DNA of 64,000 nt from Enterovibrio norvegicus FF-33 (GCF_000286835.2 NZ_AJYD02000038.1:1352513-1416512), one strand, 5' to 3'. Positions 32,884 through 42,558 are shown, counted from the first letter of the stretch. Notes: generated by a model from the letters alone, not told the origin. Translations and numbers: made by a program.

Positions 32884-33699
32884 TTAGAAATCAGCGGTAA
32901 TTTCATAACCGGTGAACTTACGAATGTTAATCACGCCCGTATCAAAGAGAAGGTACTGCCCCTTAATGCCTTTCAATACGCCTGACACCACAGGTTCTTT
33001 ATCAAAATTGAGCGATGTGATCTTAGTGGGGTGTTCCGTTACCGGAAAGCTGATTTCAACAATATCGTGTTGAATTGGCTCAACAGCATCAAATCCATAT
33101 TGCAGACGTAAGCTGAAAATTTTAGCGTCGATTTTAGGCAGTATACGTCGCGCTTCTTCTTTCAAGTCGATATCAGCATTGTCGCCTTTGAGCATAGTTC
33201 GCCAATTGGTTTTATCAGCAAGAAACTCTGCAATGGCGATTTCCACGAGGCCAGAAAGATGACGACTCTTTACTTTTAGGATAGGAAGCGCTTGTGTCGC
33301 GCCTTGATCAATCCAGCGAGTTGGAATTTGGCTAGCGCGAGTAATACCGACTTTCAGACCTGATGTATTGGACAAGTAAACCACATGATCGGTCATGCAG
33401 AATTTCTCGCCCCACTCAGGTTCGCGACAAGTCCCTTCGGCGAAATGACAAGTTTCGGGTTTTAGAATACACATGTCACAACGGGCCAATTTACGTGTGC
33501 ACGGGAAACAGTGTCCCTGGCTAAAACTCTTTTTAGTTTTATTACCGCAAGCATCGCAATAGATATTGCCCGTATAAGTGAGCGTCAGCGATTTGCCGAT
33601 CAAGTCATTTAATGCGATGTCGTTTTCGCCGACAGGCAAGGAATATTGTACGCTGCTATCCAGCGTACTTTTCATTTTGCTTAAAGTACCAGTAGTCAT
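32884..33699 (-). CDS. DUF2797-family zinc-binding protein
   Basis: 271 residues. It shows cysteine pairs 'YCDACGNKTKKSFSQGHC', 'PC', 'CDMCILKPETCHFAEGTCREPEWGEKFC', which together can hold one or more zinc ions. They are followed by 'VGITRASQIPTRWIDQGATQALPI', a GIY-YIG-like stretch typical of DUF2797. The biochemical function is unknown. Relatives occur widely in Gammaproteobacteria. Monocistronic. Confidence 0.75.
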   Translation of the reverse strand: MTTGTLSKMKSTLDSSVQYSLPVGENDIALNDLIGKSLTLTYTGNIYCDACGNKTKKSFSQGHCFPCTRKLARCDMCILKPETCHFAEGTCREPEWGEKFCMTDHVVYLSNTSGLKVGITRASQIPTRWIDQGATQALPILKVKSRHLSGLVEIAIAEFLADKTNWRTMLKGDNADIDLKEEARRILPKIDAKIFSLRLQYGFDAVEPIQHDIVEISFPVTEHPTKITSLNFDKEPVVSGVLKGIKGQYLLFDTGVINIRKFTGYEITADF

Positions 33700-33849
33700 T
33701 GTCTATTTTACGTTGTCCATTTCGTGCCTGAAGTGTAACAGAACTTCAACGCGAAACTAGATGCGGCCAAGGTTCTCACCGTTAAATGGTGTGATGCATG
33801 AAAAAGCTCAAACTCAAACGTAAAATGGCACTGGTTAAAGATGCCGATG

Positions 33850-34149
33850 TTATCGCATCACCAATCCATCATTAAGATCGTTATAAAGCGATATGGTGAC
33901 CATCACCAAATTGAGGTCAATATCTTCATTGATATCATCAATGACAAACAAGTCAGCATCAGATTCTGACGTGTTGTTTTGTGCCAAGGTGAGGATATCT
34001 TGTTGGATGTCGCCATAAATGGTCATTTCTTCGACTTTTTCATAGCTGCCAAAATCGAGAAGTGCAGCAGGTGCAAGCTCTGGCTTGGCAGAAGCATGAA
34101 AAGAGAACAAGAGTATGGATACAAGAAAAGAGGTCGTTAGGAAGCGCAT
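33850..34149 (-). CDS. Exported small hypothetical protein
   Basis: 99 residues with a Sec signal ('FLTTSFLVSILLFSFHASA', cut near residue 22) and an acidic mature part ('IDDINEDIDLNLVMVTISLY'). GGA lies 8 bases before the ATG. No family recognised. Downstream of it, 150 bp before DUF2797's start, nothing else is coded. Confidence 0.5.
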   Translation of the reverse strand: MRFLTTSFLVSILLFSFHASAKPELAPAALLDFGSYEKVEEMTIYGDIQQDILTLAQNNTSESDADLFVIDDINEDIDLNLVMVTISLYNDLNDGLVMR

Positions 34150-34242
34150 ACGAAAAGTCCGTCTTTATAATATGAGGCGCAGGATGTCACAGTGGTTTCG
34201 CCATTTTGTCAGTACAGGGTCAGAGGATGATGATTCTGCAGT

Positions 34243-34258
34243 AAAAAGCGAGGCTTTT
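34243..34258 (-). terminator. Terminator of the EEP-family nuclease gene
   Basis: AAAAGC (34244-34249) and GCTTTT (34253-34258) form a short stem. The minus strand continues into five T. Confidence 0.45.
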
Positions 34259-34288
34259 GGGGTTTAGAAGGCAATTTCTTGCAATAAG

Positions 34289-35248
34289 TCACAATTCTAC
34301 AATTACAGGGCAATGGTCCGAAAGGCGATATGTCGAAACGGCGTGGTAGGAGTATTGATATTGCTTGGCCTCAACGGGCGAGTTGATGTCAATGGCTCCC
34401 GGACTGGCAATAATGTGATCGATGAGTTTATTGTAAACAACGTGCTCCCATCGCTTGGTGCGATAGTTGAACTTTCTTGCTTTGCATTTCGCAGGCGTAT
34501 TCGCGGTTAACTTGACGAGCGGACTGGTGCTCGTTTCTTCGAGTAAGGTCTGCCAAGCCCATTCATAGGGGTTGTTCATGTAATGATTAAAGTCACCCGC
34601 AATGACAAACTCTTGTCCGAGTTTTGTTCGTGTATTAATCCAAACGGCCAGCGCTTCAATTTGGCGTCGTAGTTTTTTACAACTGTTGTTTCGACGTACA
34701 GGCGTGTTAAAGCATCCTGATTTTAGGTGTATTGAAAGTAAATGCAGCGAGGGCTGGTTCTCCCTGAGTACTTCAATATATGTACCATAACGAAGATCTC
34801 CACCGGAAAGAAAAGTGGGTAAGCCCAAAGGTTGGTAATCTTTGTGATCAATGACGTTGATACCTTTCTTAACGGCCCAGCCGGTAAACTGATGACTACC
34901 TCGGCTTTTTTTATAACGTAGGGAACGATCAGAAAAATAAAAATCGTATTGAAGCGGGTCGACAACTTTGGCTAAAGGCTCAGGACCGTCGACTTCTTGA
35001 AACGCAATGAGATCGGCATCAATCACGGAAGAAATAGTTTGCATCATTAGGTAATCGTCAGCGTCACGTTTACTTTGAATCATGTCGCCTTTATCTGATA
35101 GCCATTCCATATTCCACGTCGCTAATGTGAGGCTCGCGTAGGCAGGAACAGGATTAACGGCCACTATGAAGAGACATAGGAGGCTGAGTTGAGCGCTAAT
35201 TTTACTCAAGCGGTTTACCCACAATGAAAGGGTGTGACGCGAAGACAT
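34289..35248 (-). CDS. Secreted endonuclease/exonuclease/phosphatase-family protein
   Basis: 319 residues with an N-terminal signal ('LSLLCLFIVAVNPVPAYA', cut near residue 38). The EEP fold residues are in place: 'LATWNMEWL' (Asn), 'IAFQEVDG' (metal Glu), 'LSIHLKSGC' (His), 'VIAGDFNHYMN' (Asp/Asn) and the closing 'LSDHCPVIVEL' (Asp-His). An extracellular or periplasmic nuclease or phosphodiesterase role follows from the fold and the signal. The exact substrate is unknown. Monocistronic. Confidence 0.83.
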   Translation of the reverse strand: MSSRHTLSLWVNRLSKISAQLSLLCLFIVAVNPVPAYASLTLATWNMEWLSDKGDMIQSKRDADDYLMMQTISSVIDADLIAFQEVDGPEPLAKVVDPLQYDFYFSDRSLRYKKSRGSHQFTGWAVKKGINVIDHKDYQPLGLPTFLSGGDLRYGTYIEVLRENQPSLHLLSIHLKSGCFNTPVRRNNSCKKLRRQIEALAVWINTRTKLGQEFVIAGDFNHYMNNPYEWAWQTLLEETSTSPLVKLTANTPAKCKARKFNYRTKRWEHVVYNKLIDHIIASPGAIDINSPVEAKQYQYSYHAVSTYRLSDHCPVIVEL

Positions 35249-35800
35249 ATCCAGATGTGAATTCTCTTATTATTTCATTTACCGTGACCGTGAATGCTAG
35301 TCACCTTAGCTAAAAATGCCAGTGAAGATTGTGTGATGGGGCTGAGAGCCAGTCCAAAATATTGCTCGTCTGTGGATAGTAGAGCATACAGTATGCAATG
35401 TTTTTGGTAGGTGGTATTTTTGCGTTGCCTGTTGCACTTTTTTACAGCCTTTTTTCATTTATTGACGTTTATTCCCATTAATCGAATAGATAAAAATCGC
35501 ATCCCCTCGTGCCATGATCTAAATCAAGGTATCGATCGTCCCTCAAAGGTCTAATGCACCACATGTTGTAGCCAAAGCTAAATTTCTGCCCATATTTGGT
35601 ATTTGTTGACGCCGTTCACAATTGTGTGTAAGCCACCTGCTTCCTCAATAGAACGATTCAAGGTTTACGTCAACGTGCTGTCCTAGCGCGAATTTATAGG
35701 TGTTGGCTTGCTGCATTTCCATATGAAAAAATCACGCCGTGATGTGTGTGATGCCACTATTTATCCTTGAAATTAAGGGTGATTCCTTGAGGAGCTATTT
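35249..35800. promoter_or_regulatory. 552-bp regulatory region upstream of nrdDG
   Basis: No gene is seen. It holds an FNR-type box at 35514-35527, a perfect palindrome GCATAC-A-GTATGC at 35384-35396 and another, CACAATTGTG, at 35617-35626. The ribosome site for nrdD is GAGGAG at about 35789-35794. No clear NrdR box pair was found by eye. Confidence 0.5.
35514..35527. promoter_or_regulatory. FNR-type box upstream of nrdD
   Basis: ATGAT-CTAA-ATCAA matches the FNR consensus TTGATNNNNATCAA with one mismatch. It lies 274 bp before the anaerobic ribonucleotide reductase start, where anaerobic activation is expected. The distance implies a long leader or an upstream promoter. Confidence 0.6.
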
Positions 35801-37921
35801 GTGAAACCTGTTGTCATCAAACGCGATGGATGCCGCGTACCTTTTCAGCGCCAACGTATCGAAGATGCGGTGATTCGCGCGGCGCAAGCAGTAGAAGACA
35901 TGGATCGAGCCTATGCAGCAGCAGTAGCAGATGGTGTTCTCGCACAAGTCATGCGTCATGACGAGGTGGATATTCACCAAATCCAAGACGCTGTCGAAAA
36001 TCACCTAATGGCAGGACCTTATAAGGCTGTTGCCCGAGCATATATCGAATACCGTCATGACCGCGACAGTGCACGTGAGAAGAAGAGTCGCCTGAGTCAT
36101 GAAATCCGTGGTCTGGTTGAACAGACGAACTCAGACATTCTCAACGAAAATGCAAACAAAGACAGCAAGGTCATTCCAACACAGCGCGATTTGCTTGCGG
36201 GGATTGTTGCAAAACACTATGCCAAGCAATACATGCTGCCTAAAGAAGTTGTTCGAGCGCATGACCAAGGTGATATCCATTATCACGATTTGGACTATGC
36301 TCCGTTCTTCCCGATGTTCAACTGCATGTTGGTTGACCTAGAAAATATGCTTACCCATGGTTTTAAGATGGGTAACGCGGAAATTGACACGCCAAAATCA
36401 ATTCAAACGGCAACGGCGGTAACTGCCCAAATTATTGCGCAAGTGGCCTCCCATATTTATGGTGGCACCACGATCAACCGCATTGATGAAGTGTTGGCAC
36501 CTTACGTTGAAATTAGTTACGAAAAGCACCTAATGGTCGCTCGTGAGTGGAACATCTCGGATGCGGAAGGCTATGCCACTGCGCGTACAGAAAAAGAGTG
36601 TTATGACGCATTCCAATCGTTGGAATATGAAGTTAATACACTGCATACCGCTAATGGCCAAACTCCGTTCGTGACCTTTGGTTTTGGTTTGGGTGATTCG
36701 TGGTCTGCGCGTTTGATCCAGCAATCGATTTTGCGTAATCGCATTGAAGGGTTGGGGAAAAACCGCAAAACCGCAGTATTCCCTAAGCTGGTATTCAGTG
36801 TGAAAGCGGGCTTAAACCTGAAAAATGGCGAGCCTAATTACGACATTAAACAACTGGCACTGGAATGCGCATCGAAACGCATGTATCCCGATATTCTTAA
36901 CTACGACCGTGTAGTGGAAGTCACGGGTTCGTTTAAAACCCCAATGGGTTGTCGTAGCTTCTTATCAGCTTACGAAGAAAATGGTGAGTTGATCCATGAA
37001 GGTCGAAACAACATTGGTGTCGTGAGCATTAACTTGCCGCGTATCGCTATTCGCGCGAACGGCAATGAAAAAATATTCTATTCGTTACTTGATGACGTAT
37101 TACGCGTTGCGCGTGAAGGTCTAGATTCGCGCATTGACCGTCTACGCGGCGTGAAAGCGCGTGTCGCACCTATCCTCTATATGGAAGGCGCATGTGGCGT
37201 TCGTTTGAACCCAGATGACGATGTGAGTGAAATCTTTAAGAACGGCCGCGCGTCGATTTCGCTGGGTTACATCGGTATCCATGAGACTATCAATGCGCTG
37301 TACGGTACAGAAGAGCATGTTTATGATTCTGAAACCCTGCGTGAAAAAGCACTCGATGTTGTTAAGTATCTGAAAGCGGCTACAGATAGCTGGAAAGAAG
37401 AAACGGGTTATGCTTTCAGTTTGTATAGTACGCCAAGCGAAAATTTGTGCAGTCGATTCTGTAAGATTGACGCTAAGGAATTCGGTGTGGTGAAAGGTGT
37501 AACTGACAAAGGTTACTACACCAATAGCTTCCATCTTGATGTTGAAAAGAGCGTTAACCCTTACGACAAAATTGATTTCGAAATGCCGTATCCGGAAGTC
37601 GCAAATGGTGGTTTCATTTGTTATGGCGAATACCCGAACATTCAGCACAACATCGAAGCACTCGAGAATGTGTGGGATTACAGTTATGAACGCGTGCCAT
37701 ATTACGGCACCAATACGCCAATCGATGAATGTTATGAGTGTGGATTCACGGGCGAATTTGATTGCTCAAGTAAAGGCTTTGTATGTCCTAGCTGTGGCAA
37801 CCATGATTCAACCAAAGTCTCGGTAACACGTCGTGTCTGCGGTTATCTTGGTAGCCCTGATGCGCGTCCATTCAACGACGGTAAGCAGGAAGAAGTGCAA
37901 CGTCGTGTCAAACACATGTAA
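35801..37921 (+). CDS. nrdD: Anaerobic ribonucleoside-triphosphate reductase NrdD
   Basis: 706 residues starting at GTG after GAGGAG. It makes dNTPs from NTPs without oxygen, using a glycyl radical. An N-terminal ATP-cone (about 3-90, 'VIKRDGCRVPFQRQRIEDAV') gives allosteric control. The zinc site near the C terminus is 'CYECG' with 'CPSCG'. The radical glycine is Gly681 in 'RVCGYLGSPDARPF', the same number as in E. coli NrdD. nrdG follows 9 bp downstream. The FNR-type site upstream fits anaerobic induction. Confidence 0.97.
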   Translation: MKPVVIKRDGCRVPFQRQRIEDAVIRAAQAVEDMDRAYAAAVADGVLAQVMRHDEVDIHQIQDAVENHLMAGPYKAVARAYIEYRHDRDSAREKKSRLSHEIRGLVEQTNSDILNENANKDSKVIPTQRDLLAGIVAKHYAKQYMLPKEVVRAHDQGDIHYHDLDYAPFFPMFNCMLVDLENMLTHGFKMGNAEIDTPKSIQTATAVTAQIIAQVASHIYGGTTINRIDEVLAPYVEISYEKHLMVAREWNISDAEGYATARTEKECYDAFQSLEYEVNTLHTANGQTPFVTFGFGLGDSWSARLIQQSILRNRIEGLGKNRKTAVFPKLVFSVKAGLNLKNGEPNYDIKQLALECASKRMYPDILNYDRVVEVTGSFKTPMGCRSFLSAYEENGELIHEGRNNIGVVSINLPRIAIRANGNEKIFYSLLDDVLRVAREGLDSRIDRLRGVKARVAPILYMEGACGVRLNPDDDVSEIFKNGRASISLGYIGIHETINALYGTEEHVYDSETLREKALDVVKYLKAATDSWKEETGYAFSLYSTPSENLCSRFCKIDAKEFGVVKGVTDKGYYTNSFHLDVEKSVNPYDKIDFEMPYPEVANGGFICYGEYPNIQHNIEALENVWDYSYERVPYYGTNTPIDECYECGFTGEFDCSSKGFVCPSCGNHDSTKVSVTRRVCGYLGSPDARPFNDGKQEEVQRRVKHM

Positions 37922-37930
37922 GGTATTGCG

Positions 37931-38401
37931 ATGAATTTCCATCAGTATTATCCGGTTGATGTGGTGAACGGTGAAGGGACGCGCTGCACCTTATTTATTG
38001 CAGGATGCGAGCACCAATGTCGCGGCTGTTATAACCAAAGCACATGGTCGCTAGATTCTGGGCAAGTGTTTGATAAGTTGATGGAAGACCGCATTATTGC
38101 CGATCTTAATGACACGCGTATCAAACGTCGAGGGCTGTCTTTGAGCGGCGGTGACCCACTTCATCCTGCGAATGTGTCTGCCGTGTTGACGTTGGTTAAA
38201 CGTGTGCGTAATGAATGTATTGGAAAAGACATTTGGCTTTGGTCAGGCTACCAGTTAACACAATTAACTGAGGCTCAAAAAGCCGTGGTTTCTCTTGTTG
38301 ATGTGCTAATTGACGGTAAGTTTGAAAAAGATCTTGCCGATCCATCACTGCCTTGGCGTGGAAGCAGTAACCAGGTTATACACCGCTTGAGCTTGTGTTA
38401 G
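37931..38401 (+). CDS. nrdG: Anaerobic RNR-activating radical-SAM protein NrdG
   Basis: 156 residues, the usual NrdG size. The radical-SAM cluster motif is 'CEHQCRGCYNQ' (Cx3Cx2C), followed by the 'LSGGDPLHP' SAM-binding turn. It generates the glycyl radical on NrdD. It is co-transcribed with nrdD and followed by a strong terminator. Confidence 0.96.
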   Translation: MNFHQYYPVDVVNGEGTRCTLFIAGCEHQCRGCYNQSTWSLDSGQVFDKLMEDRIIADLNDTRIKRRGLSLSGGDPLHPANVSAVLTLVKRVRNECIGKDIWLWSGYQLTQLTEAQKAVVSLVDVLIDGKFEKDLADPSLPWRGSSNQVIHRLSLC

Positions 38402-38461
38402 TTGTTTGTTTAGCTTTTTTAAGCCTTAGCCCCCGCATTATCTTCTTTGTAACGAACATTG

Positions 38462-38491
38462 AAAAAAACGCCGCGAAAACGGCGTTTTTTT
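38462..38491 (+). terminator. Terminator of nrdDG
   Basis: AAAAAACGCCG (38463-38473) pairs with CGGCGTTTTTT (38480-38490) around CGAAAA. Confidence 0.88.
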
Positions 38492-38612
38492 ATTGTTCCG
38501 TGGTAGAAAAAATCGCAGACAAAAACAATGGAAACAAAAACTTATTCCTATACCTGTTGTCTATTTTCTGCGTATCATTCAATCCATACCAACGAAACAA
38601 AGGGACGTCGCA

Positions 38613-39149
38613 TTGAAATTGAAAATTGCTGCCTTATTGCTATGTACTGCGTTACTTCCTCATAGCCCAGCTTTTGCTGATACAACGCCGGCTGTTTATG
38701 AGCATGCCACCGATGGAAAAATGCTCATGGGTGAAAAAGAGTGGGTGAAAGTGGAGGACGTTGATGTTGTCGCGATTGCACGTGTTGATACCGGAGCGAC
38801 GACTTCCTCTATAAGTGCTGTGGACATTCAATCTTTCGAACGCGACGGCAAGAAGTGGGTGACGTTTCGTCTCGCCCATGATGGAAAGCAAAGTAACGTG
38901 ATCGAACGACCTGTTGTCCGCACCGTAAAAATCATTCAATCAAGTTCAGACGGTTTTGAACGCCGCTATGTGGTTGAGCTTCTGATTACCATTGGTGACA
39001 TGACGGAGAATACAGAATTTACACTGCGAGACCGAAAACACCTCAACTTTCCTGTGCTTTTAGGGCGAACCTATCTGAGTGATATCGCGTTGGTGGATGT
39101 CAGTCGAAAATACATCCAACCAAAACCGGAAATTGGCGTAAAGCAATAA
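38613..39149 (+). CDS. Exported retropepsin-like (RimK-associated 'ATP-dependent zinc protease' family) protein
   Basis: 178 residues from a TTG at 38613 (AAGGGA 7 bases upstream). The longer frame from 38493 lies inside the terminator region and is unlikely. A Sec signal ('KIAALLLCTALLPHSPAFA', cut near residue 22) precedes a domain with 'VAIARVDTGATTSSISA', the D-T-G active-site turn of retropepsin-like aspartic proteases. It also has 'LLGRTYLSDIALVDVSRKY'. The PF05618 family name 'ATP-dependent zinc protease' is historical; the fold is aspartic-protease-like. Substrate unknown. Confidence 0.78.
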   Translation: MKLKIAALLLCTALLPHSPAFADTTPAVYEHATDGKMLMGEKEWVKVEDVDVVAIARVDTGATTSSISAVDIQSFERDGKKWVTFRLAHDGKQSNVIERPVVRTVKIIQSSSDGFERRYVVELLITIGDMTENTEFTLRDRKHLNFPVLLGRTYLSDIALVDVSRKYIQPKPEIGVKQ

Positions 39150-39252
39150 TTCCAATAGCACAATCAAGCATCACGCTTTTTTACTTGCACAGCGCGAGTC
39201 TTTGGGTAATGTATTGCTTGTAATTATTGCCGTTAAATAAGGACGTTATTTC

Positions 39253-40437
39253 ATGTTAGATCTGCTTTCTCCGGCGCAACAAGACCCGATTCTGTCGCTT
39301 TCCATCGCCTTTCGTGCAGACGCGCGCGCGGACAAAATGGACTTAGGTATTGGTGTTTACAAAGACAGTCAGGGCGATACGCCTATTATGCAGGCCGTGA
39401 AAACGGCACAGCAGCAACTGGCAGATTCTCAAACCACAAAAAGCTACGTTGGTTTAGCGGGCAATGAAGCGTTCAATCAAGCGATGACGGATCTCCTTCT
39501 TAAGGGAACCGATGGCTACTCCCGTTGCGCGACAGTGCAAACACCGGGCGCGAGCGGTGCACTTCGTATGCTGGGTGATTTGATGTATCTCGCCAAGCCG
39601 ATTACCACTGTTTGGATCACTGACCCAAGTTATGTGAACCATAAGCCAGTGATGGAAGCTGCGGGCTTGCACGTCAATTTTTATCCTTATTTTGATTCGG
39701 TTACCAAACAAGTTAACCCTGAAGCCATGCTTGCTGCATTGAGCAAAGCAGGCCCTGATGATGTCGTGCTTTTGCACGGTTGCTGTCATAACCCGACGGG
39801 GGCGGACATCCGCACCGAGCATTGGCAAGCCATTAATGAGTTAGCCCAGAAAAATGGTTTTACGCCGTTTGTTGATATCGCTTACCAAGGCTTTGGTGAC
39901 GGTTTAGAAGAAGATGCGTATGGCTTGCGACTTCTGGCGGATTCGGTCGAAGAAATGTTGATCGCAACATCGTGCTCGAAAAACTTTGGTTTGTACCGTG
40001 AACGCACTGGCGCTGCCATTGTGATTGGTAAGAACAAACAAGAAGCGACCAATGCTAAAGGTCGAATTTTGCAGTTAGCACGTTCAACGTACACCATGCC
40101 ACCTGATCACGGAGCCGCGATTGTGGAAACCATTCTATCTGATGATGGTTTGACTAAGCAGTGGCGAGCAGAATTGGACGGTATGCGTAACCGTATTATC
40201 TCGCTTCGTGAAGGGTTGAGTACCGCGCTTTCTGCACGTACTGGCGATAGCCATTTTGACTTTATCAAAGCGCACAAAGGCATGTTCTCCATGCTGGCGT
40301 ATTCACCTGAGCAAATGGTGAAGCTGCGTGAAGAGTTTGGTATCTATGCAGTGGGTGACAGCCGTATCAATGTGGCAGGTCTTACTGAGTCACGCATTGA
40401 TTACTTAGCTGATGCGCTGATCGCTGTATCGAAATAA
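39253..40437 (+). CDS. tyrB: Aromatic amino acid aminotransferase TyrB
   Basis: 394 residues, a class I PLP aminotransferase of the AspC/TyrB group. It has 'MDLGIGVYKDSQGDTPIMQAV', 'HGCCHNPTGADI' (PLP-contact Asn), 'VDIAYQGFGDGLEEDA' and the PLP Lys in 'SCSKNFGLYRERTGA'. It also carries the 'AGLTESRIDYLADAL' C-terminal pattern. It interconverts aromatic amino acids and their keto acids with glutamate. It could instead prefer aspartate. No clear TyrR box was found in the 103-bp upstream gap. Confidence 0.85.
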   Translation: MLDLLSPAQQDPILSLSIAFRADARADKMDLGIGVYKDSQGDTPIMQAVKTAQQQLADSQTTKSYVGLAGNEAFNQAMTDLLLKGTDGYSRCATVQTPGASGALRMLGDLMYLAKPITTVWITDPSYVNHKPVMEAAGLHVNFYPYFDSVTKQVNPEAMLAALSKAGPDDVVLLHGCCHNPTGADIRTEHWQAINELAQKNGFTPFVDIAYQGFGDGLEEDAYGLRLLADSVEEMLIATSCSKNFGLYRERTGAAIVIGKNKQEATNAKGRILQLARSTYTMPPDHGAAIVETILSDDGLTKQWRAELDGMRNRIISLREGLSTALSARTGDSHFDFIKAHKGMFSMLAYSPEQMVKLREEFGIYAVGDSRINVAGLTESRIDYLADALIAVSK

Positions 40438-40519
40438 GCCTATCTTGATACTATTTTCTATAGCGTTAGCTTTGCGCTGGCTCTATTCTCATTTCTACGA
40501 ACAAATTAGATAAATTATC

Positions 40520-40885
40520 ATGAAAATTCATCGTATTAACCCGACTAACCGTTGGTCTGACGTCACTGTGTTTAATGGCATTGCACACTTTGTAGAAGTG
40601 CCTGAAAGTGATTTAAGCGCAGATATTAAAGGCCAGACCGCACAAATCCTGGCGCAAGCTGAAGAGATGCTGGCCACTGTGGGCAGTGACAAAACGCGCA
40701 TTCTTTCGGTGACAATCTACGTGACTGATTTTGCAAACTTAGCTGCCTTGAATGAAGTTTGGGATGCATGGTTTGATGCTGGGACAGCGCCAAGTCGTGC
40801 ATGTGTAAAAGCAGAGCTTGCTGACCCAGAGTATTTGGTTGAAATGGCATTTGTTGCTGCAGCGGGTGAAGAATTTCAGTCGTAA
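40520..40885 (+). CDS. RidA-family enamine/imine deaminase
   Basis: 121 residues with the RidA/YjgF fold. The substrate Arg is in 'SRACVKAELADPEYLVEMAFVAA'. Other landmarks are 'GQTAQILAQAEEMLATVGSDKTRILSVTIYVTDF'. RidA hydrolyses reactive 2-aminoacrylate and other imines made by PLP enzymes. Its position 82 bp after tyrB, a PLP enzyme, makes functional sense. A terminator follows at 40936. Confidence 0.87.
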   Translation: MKIHRINPTNRWSDVTVFNGIAHFVEVPESDLSADIKGQTAQILAQAEEMLATVGSDKTRILSVTIYVTDFANLAALNEVWDAWFDAGTAPSRACVKAELADPEYLVEMAFVAAAGEEFQS

Positions 40886-40935
40886 TTGATAGACGAATAA
40901 ACCAAGTCTCTAAAGAGGCGCGCTAAAAGATGGAC

Positions 40936-40963
40936 AAGGGCAGCTTCGATGGCTGCCCTTTTT
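40936..40963 (+). terminator. Terminator after the RidA gene
   Basis: AAGGGCAGC (40936-40944) pairs with GCTGCCCTT (40952-40960), followed by T. Confidence 0.82.
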
Positions 40964-41002
40964 ATTATGAATGATCATCAAGGATCACTTTTTCGCCATG
41001 TA

Positions 41003-42151
41003 TTACATCGCTTGGCGGAAAATCTCGCAAATCTCTTCGTGCGTTCCTTGTTTCGGGTTGGTAAAGCCACAAGCATCTTTTAAAGCATTCTCTGCCAATA
41101 CTGGGAAGTCGTCCGCTTTTACCCCAAGCACTTCCAAGCCTTCCGGAATGCCCACATCTTTAGAAAGGACTTGTATCGCTTCAAGAGCAGCTTGTGCTCC
41201 TTGTTCCGGTGTCAGCGCTTCAACGTCCACACCCATAGCTTTGGCGACATCACGAAGACGACGCGCAGAAACTTGGGCGTTATAGCGCTGTACGTGTGGC
41301 AACAGAATGGCATTACACACGCCGTGGGGTAAGTCGTAAAAACCGCCCAATTGGTGCGCCATGGCATGAACATAGCCAAGAGACGCATTATTAAATGCCA
41401 TGCCAGCCATAAACTGCGCATACGCCATTTGCTCGCGTGCTTCGATGTTTTTCCCGTCTTTAACTGCCGTACGCAGATTTGCTTGGATAAGCTCAATGGC
41501 TTTGATAGCAACCGCGTCAGTGATGGGGGATGCGGCGATAGATACATACGCTTCGATGGCGTGGGTCAGTGCATCCATGCCTGTTGCTGCGGTCAGTGAT
41601 GCGGGTTTGGCCAGCATTAACTCAGGGTCGTTTACCGAAATTAACGGCGTCGTGTTTTTATCTACAATCGCCATCTTAATATGGCGCTCTTCGTCGGTAA
41701 TGATACAGAAACGTGTCATTTCTGACGCAGTACCTGCTGTGGTATTAATGGCGATGAGTGGTAGTTGTGCTTTAGCCGATTGGTCAACGCCTTCGTAGTC
41801 ACCAATTTTACCGCCGTTTGTGGCAACCAATGCGATACCTTTCGCACAATCGTGTGGTGAGCCACCGCCTAGCGAAATAACAAAATCGCAGTTCTTCTCT
41901 TCAAGTATCGCTAAACCCGCTTCAACATTACTGGTCGTTGGGTTTGGTTGAGTGCCATCGAAAACTGCCGTTTTCACACCGCGATCAGACAGCAAGTTGA
42001 CGACGTTTTCTACTACGCCAATTTCATTCAGTACTTTGTCGGTGACAATGAGACCATGTTTGAAACCATGAGATTGAATCGCATCTGCAGCGTCGGTTAG
42101 GCAACCTGCGCCCATAAAATTAACAGTAGGGATGTAAAATGCGCTTTTCAT
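41003..42151 (-). CDS. Iron-containing alcohol dehydrogenase (YiaY/AdhB-like)
   Basis: 382 residues, group III alcohol dehydrogenase. It shows '[16 protein letters not shown]' (NAD loop) and '[24 protein letters not shown]'. The metal-binding region is '[17 protein letters not shown]' plus '[22 protein letters not shown]', supplying the Asp and three His ligands. It oxidises or forms short alcohols with NAD, typically in fermentation. A perfect FNR consensus box (42260-42273) lies 109 bp upstream, so anaerobic control is likely. E. coli YiaY is the nearest named relative by pattern. Confidence 0.9.
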   Translation of the reverse strand: MKSAFYIPTVNFMGAGCLTDAADAIQSHGFKHGLIVTDKVLNEIGVVENVVNLLSDRGVKTAVFDGTQPNPTTSNVEAGLAILEEKNCDFVISLGGGSPHDCAKGIALVATNGGKIGDYEGVDQSAKAQLPLIAINTTAGTASEMTRFCIITDEERHIKMAIVDKNTTPLISVNDPELMLAKPASLTAATGMDALTHAIEAYVSIAASPITDAVAIKAIELIQANLRTAVKDGKNIEAREQMAYAQFMAGMAFNNASLGYVHAMAHQLGGFYDLPHGVCNAILLPHVQRYNAQVSARRLRDVAKAMGVDVEALTPEQGAQAALEAIQVLSKDVGIPEGLEVLGVKADDFPVLAENALKDACGFTNPKQGTHEEICEIFRQAM

Positions 42152-42558
42152 TATTATTCTCCGTGGAGATCACGTTATTGGTAGGTTGGTAAGTTAGACG
42201 AGTATTTTTCTCATCTTTTTGTGTCTAGTTTTTTTAGCATCCCTTTAGGGGGCGATACTTTGATTTACATCAATTTCAAGCGAAAGCTTTTGAGAGTGAT
42301 GTCATTAATTTGAGTTGGATCGTTCTTATCGATACATTAAATTTTTGAAATAAAAGAGGTTTTGTAACAATTGGTTTGGCGGGGATATGTCATTCGTTGA
42401 AACGCATGTAGCGCTTTCTTGTTCGACGTGTTGCAGGGCGATCATCAAGAAACATGTCTCTTTTCGAGTACAAAAAAGATTCATTTGAATAGACATAAGC
42501 ATGAAGCATACCTAGGATATCTTTTGTCCAAATTAACTCAGTCGCATATAGGAAAGGC
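42152..42558. promoter_or_regulatory. Gap with FNR box between the Fe-ADH and P-loop genes
   Basis: A 407-bp region with no supported gene; a 109-codon frame at 42419-42748 overlaps the P-loop gene in another frame and lacks a ribosome site. It contains the FNR box at 42260 and the ribosome site of the P-loop gene (AGGAAAGG at about 42548). Confidence 0.45.
42260..42273. promoter_or_regulatory. Consensus FNR box
   Basis: TTGAT-TTAC-ATCAA is a perfect match to the FNR consensus. It sits 109 bp before the Fe-alcohol dehydrogenase start and could also serve the divergent P-loop gene. Confidence 0.72.

Noticed and set aside
38493-38612. N-terminal 40-residue extension of the retropepsin-like protein
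   Set aside because: Begins at the nrdG terminator and has no ribosome site; the TTG at 38613 gives a proper signal peptide.
39150-39252. TyrR box before tyrB
   Set aside because: Only a half-match (TGTAAT) was found; the second arm does not fit the consensus.
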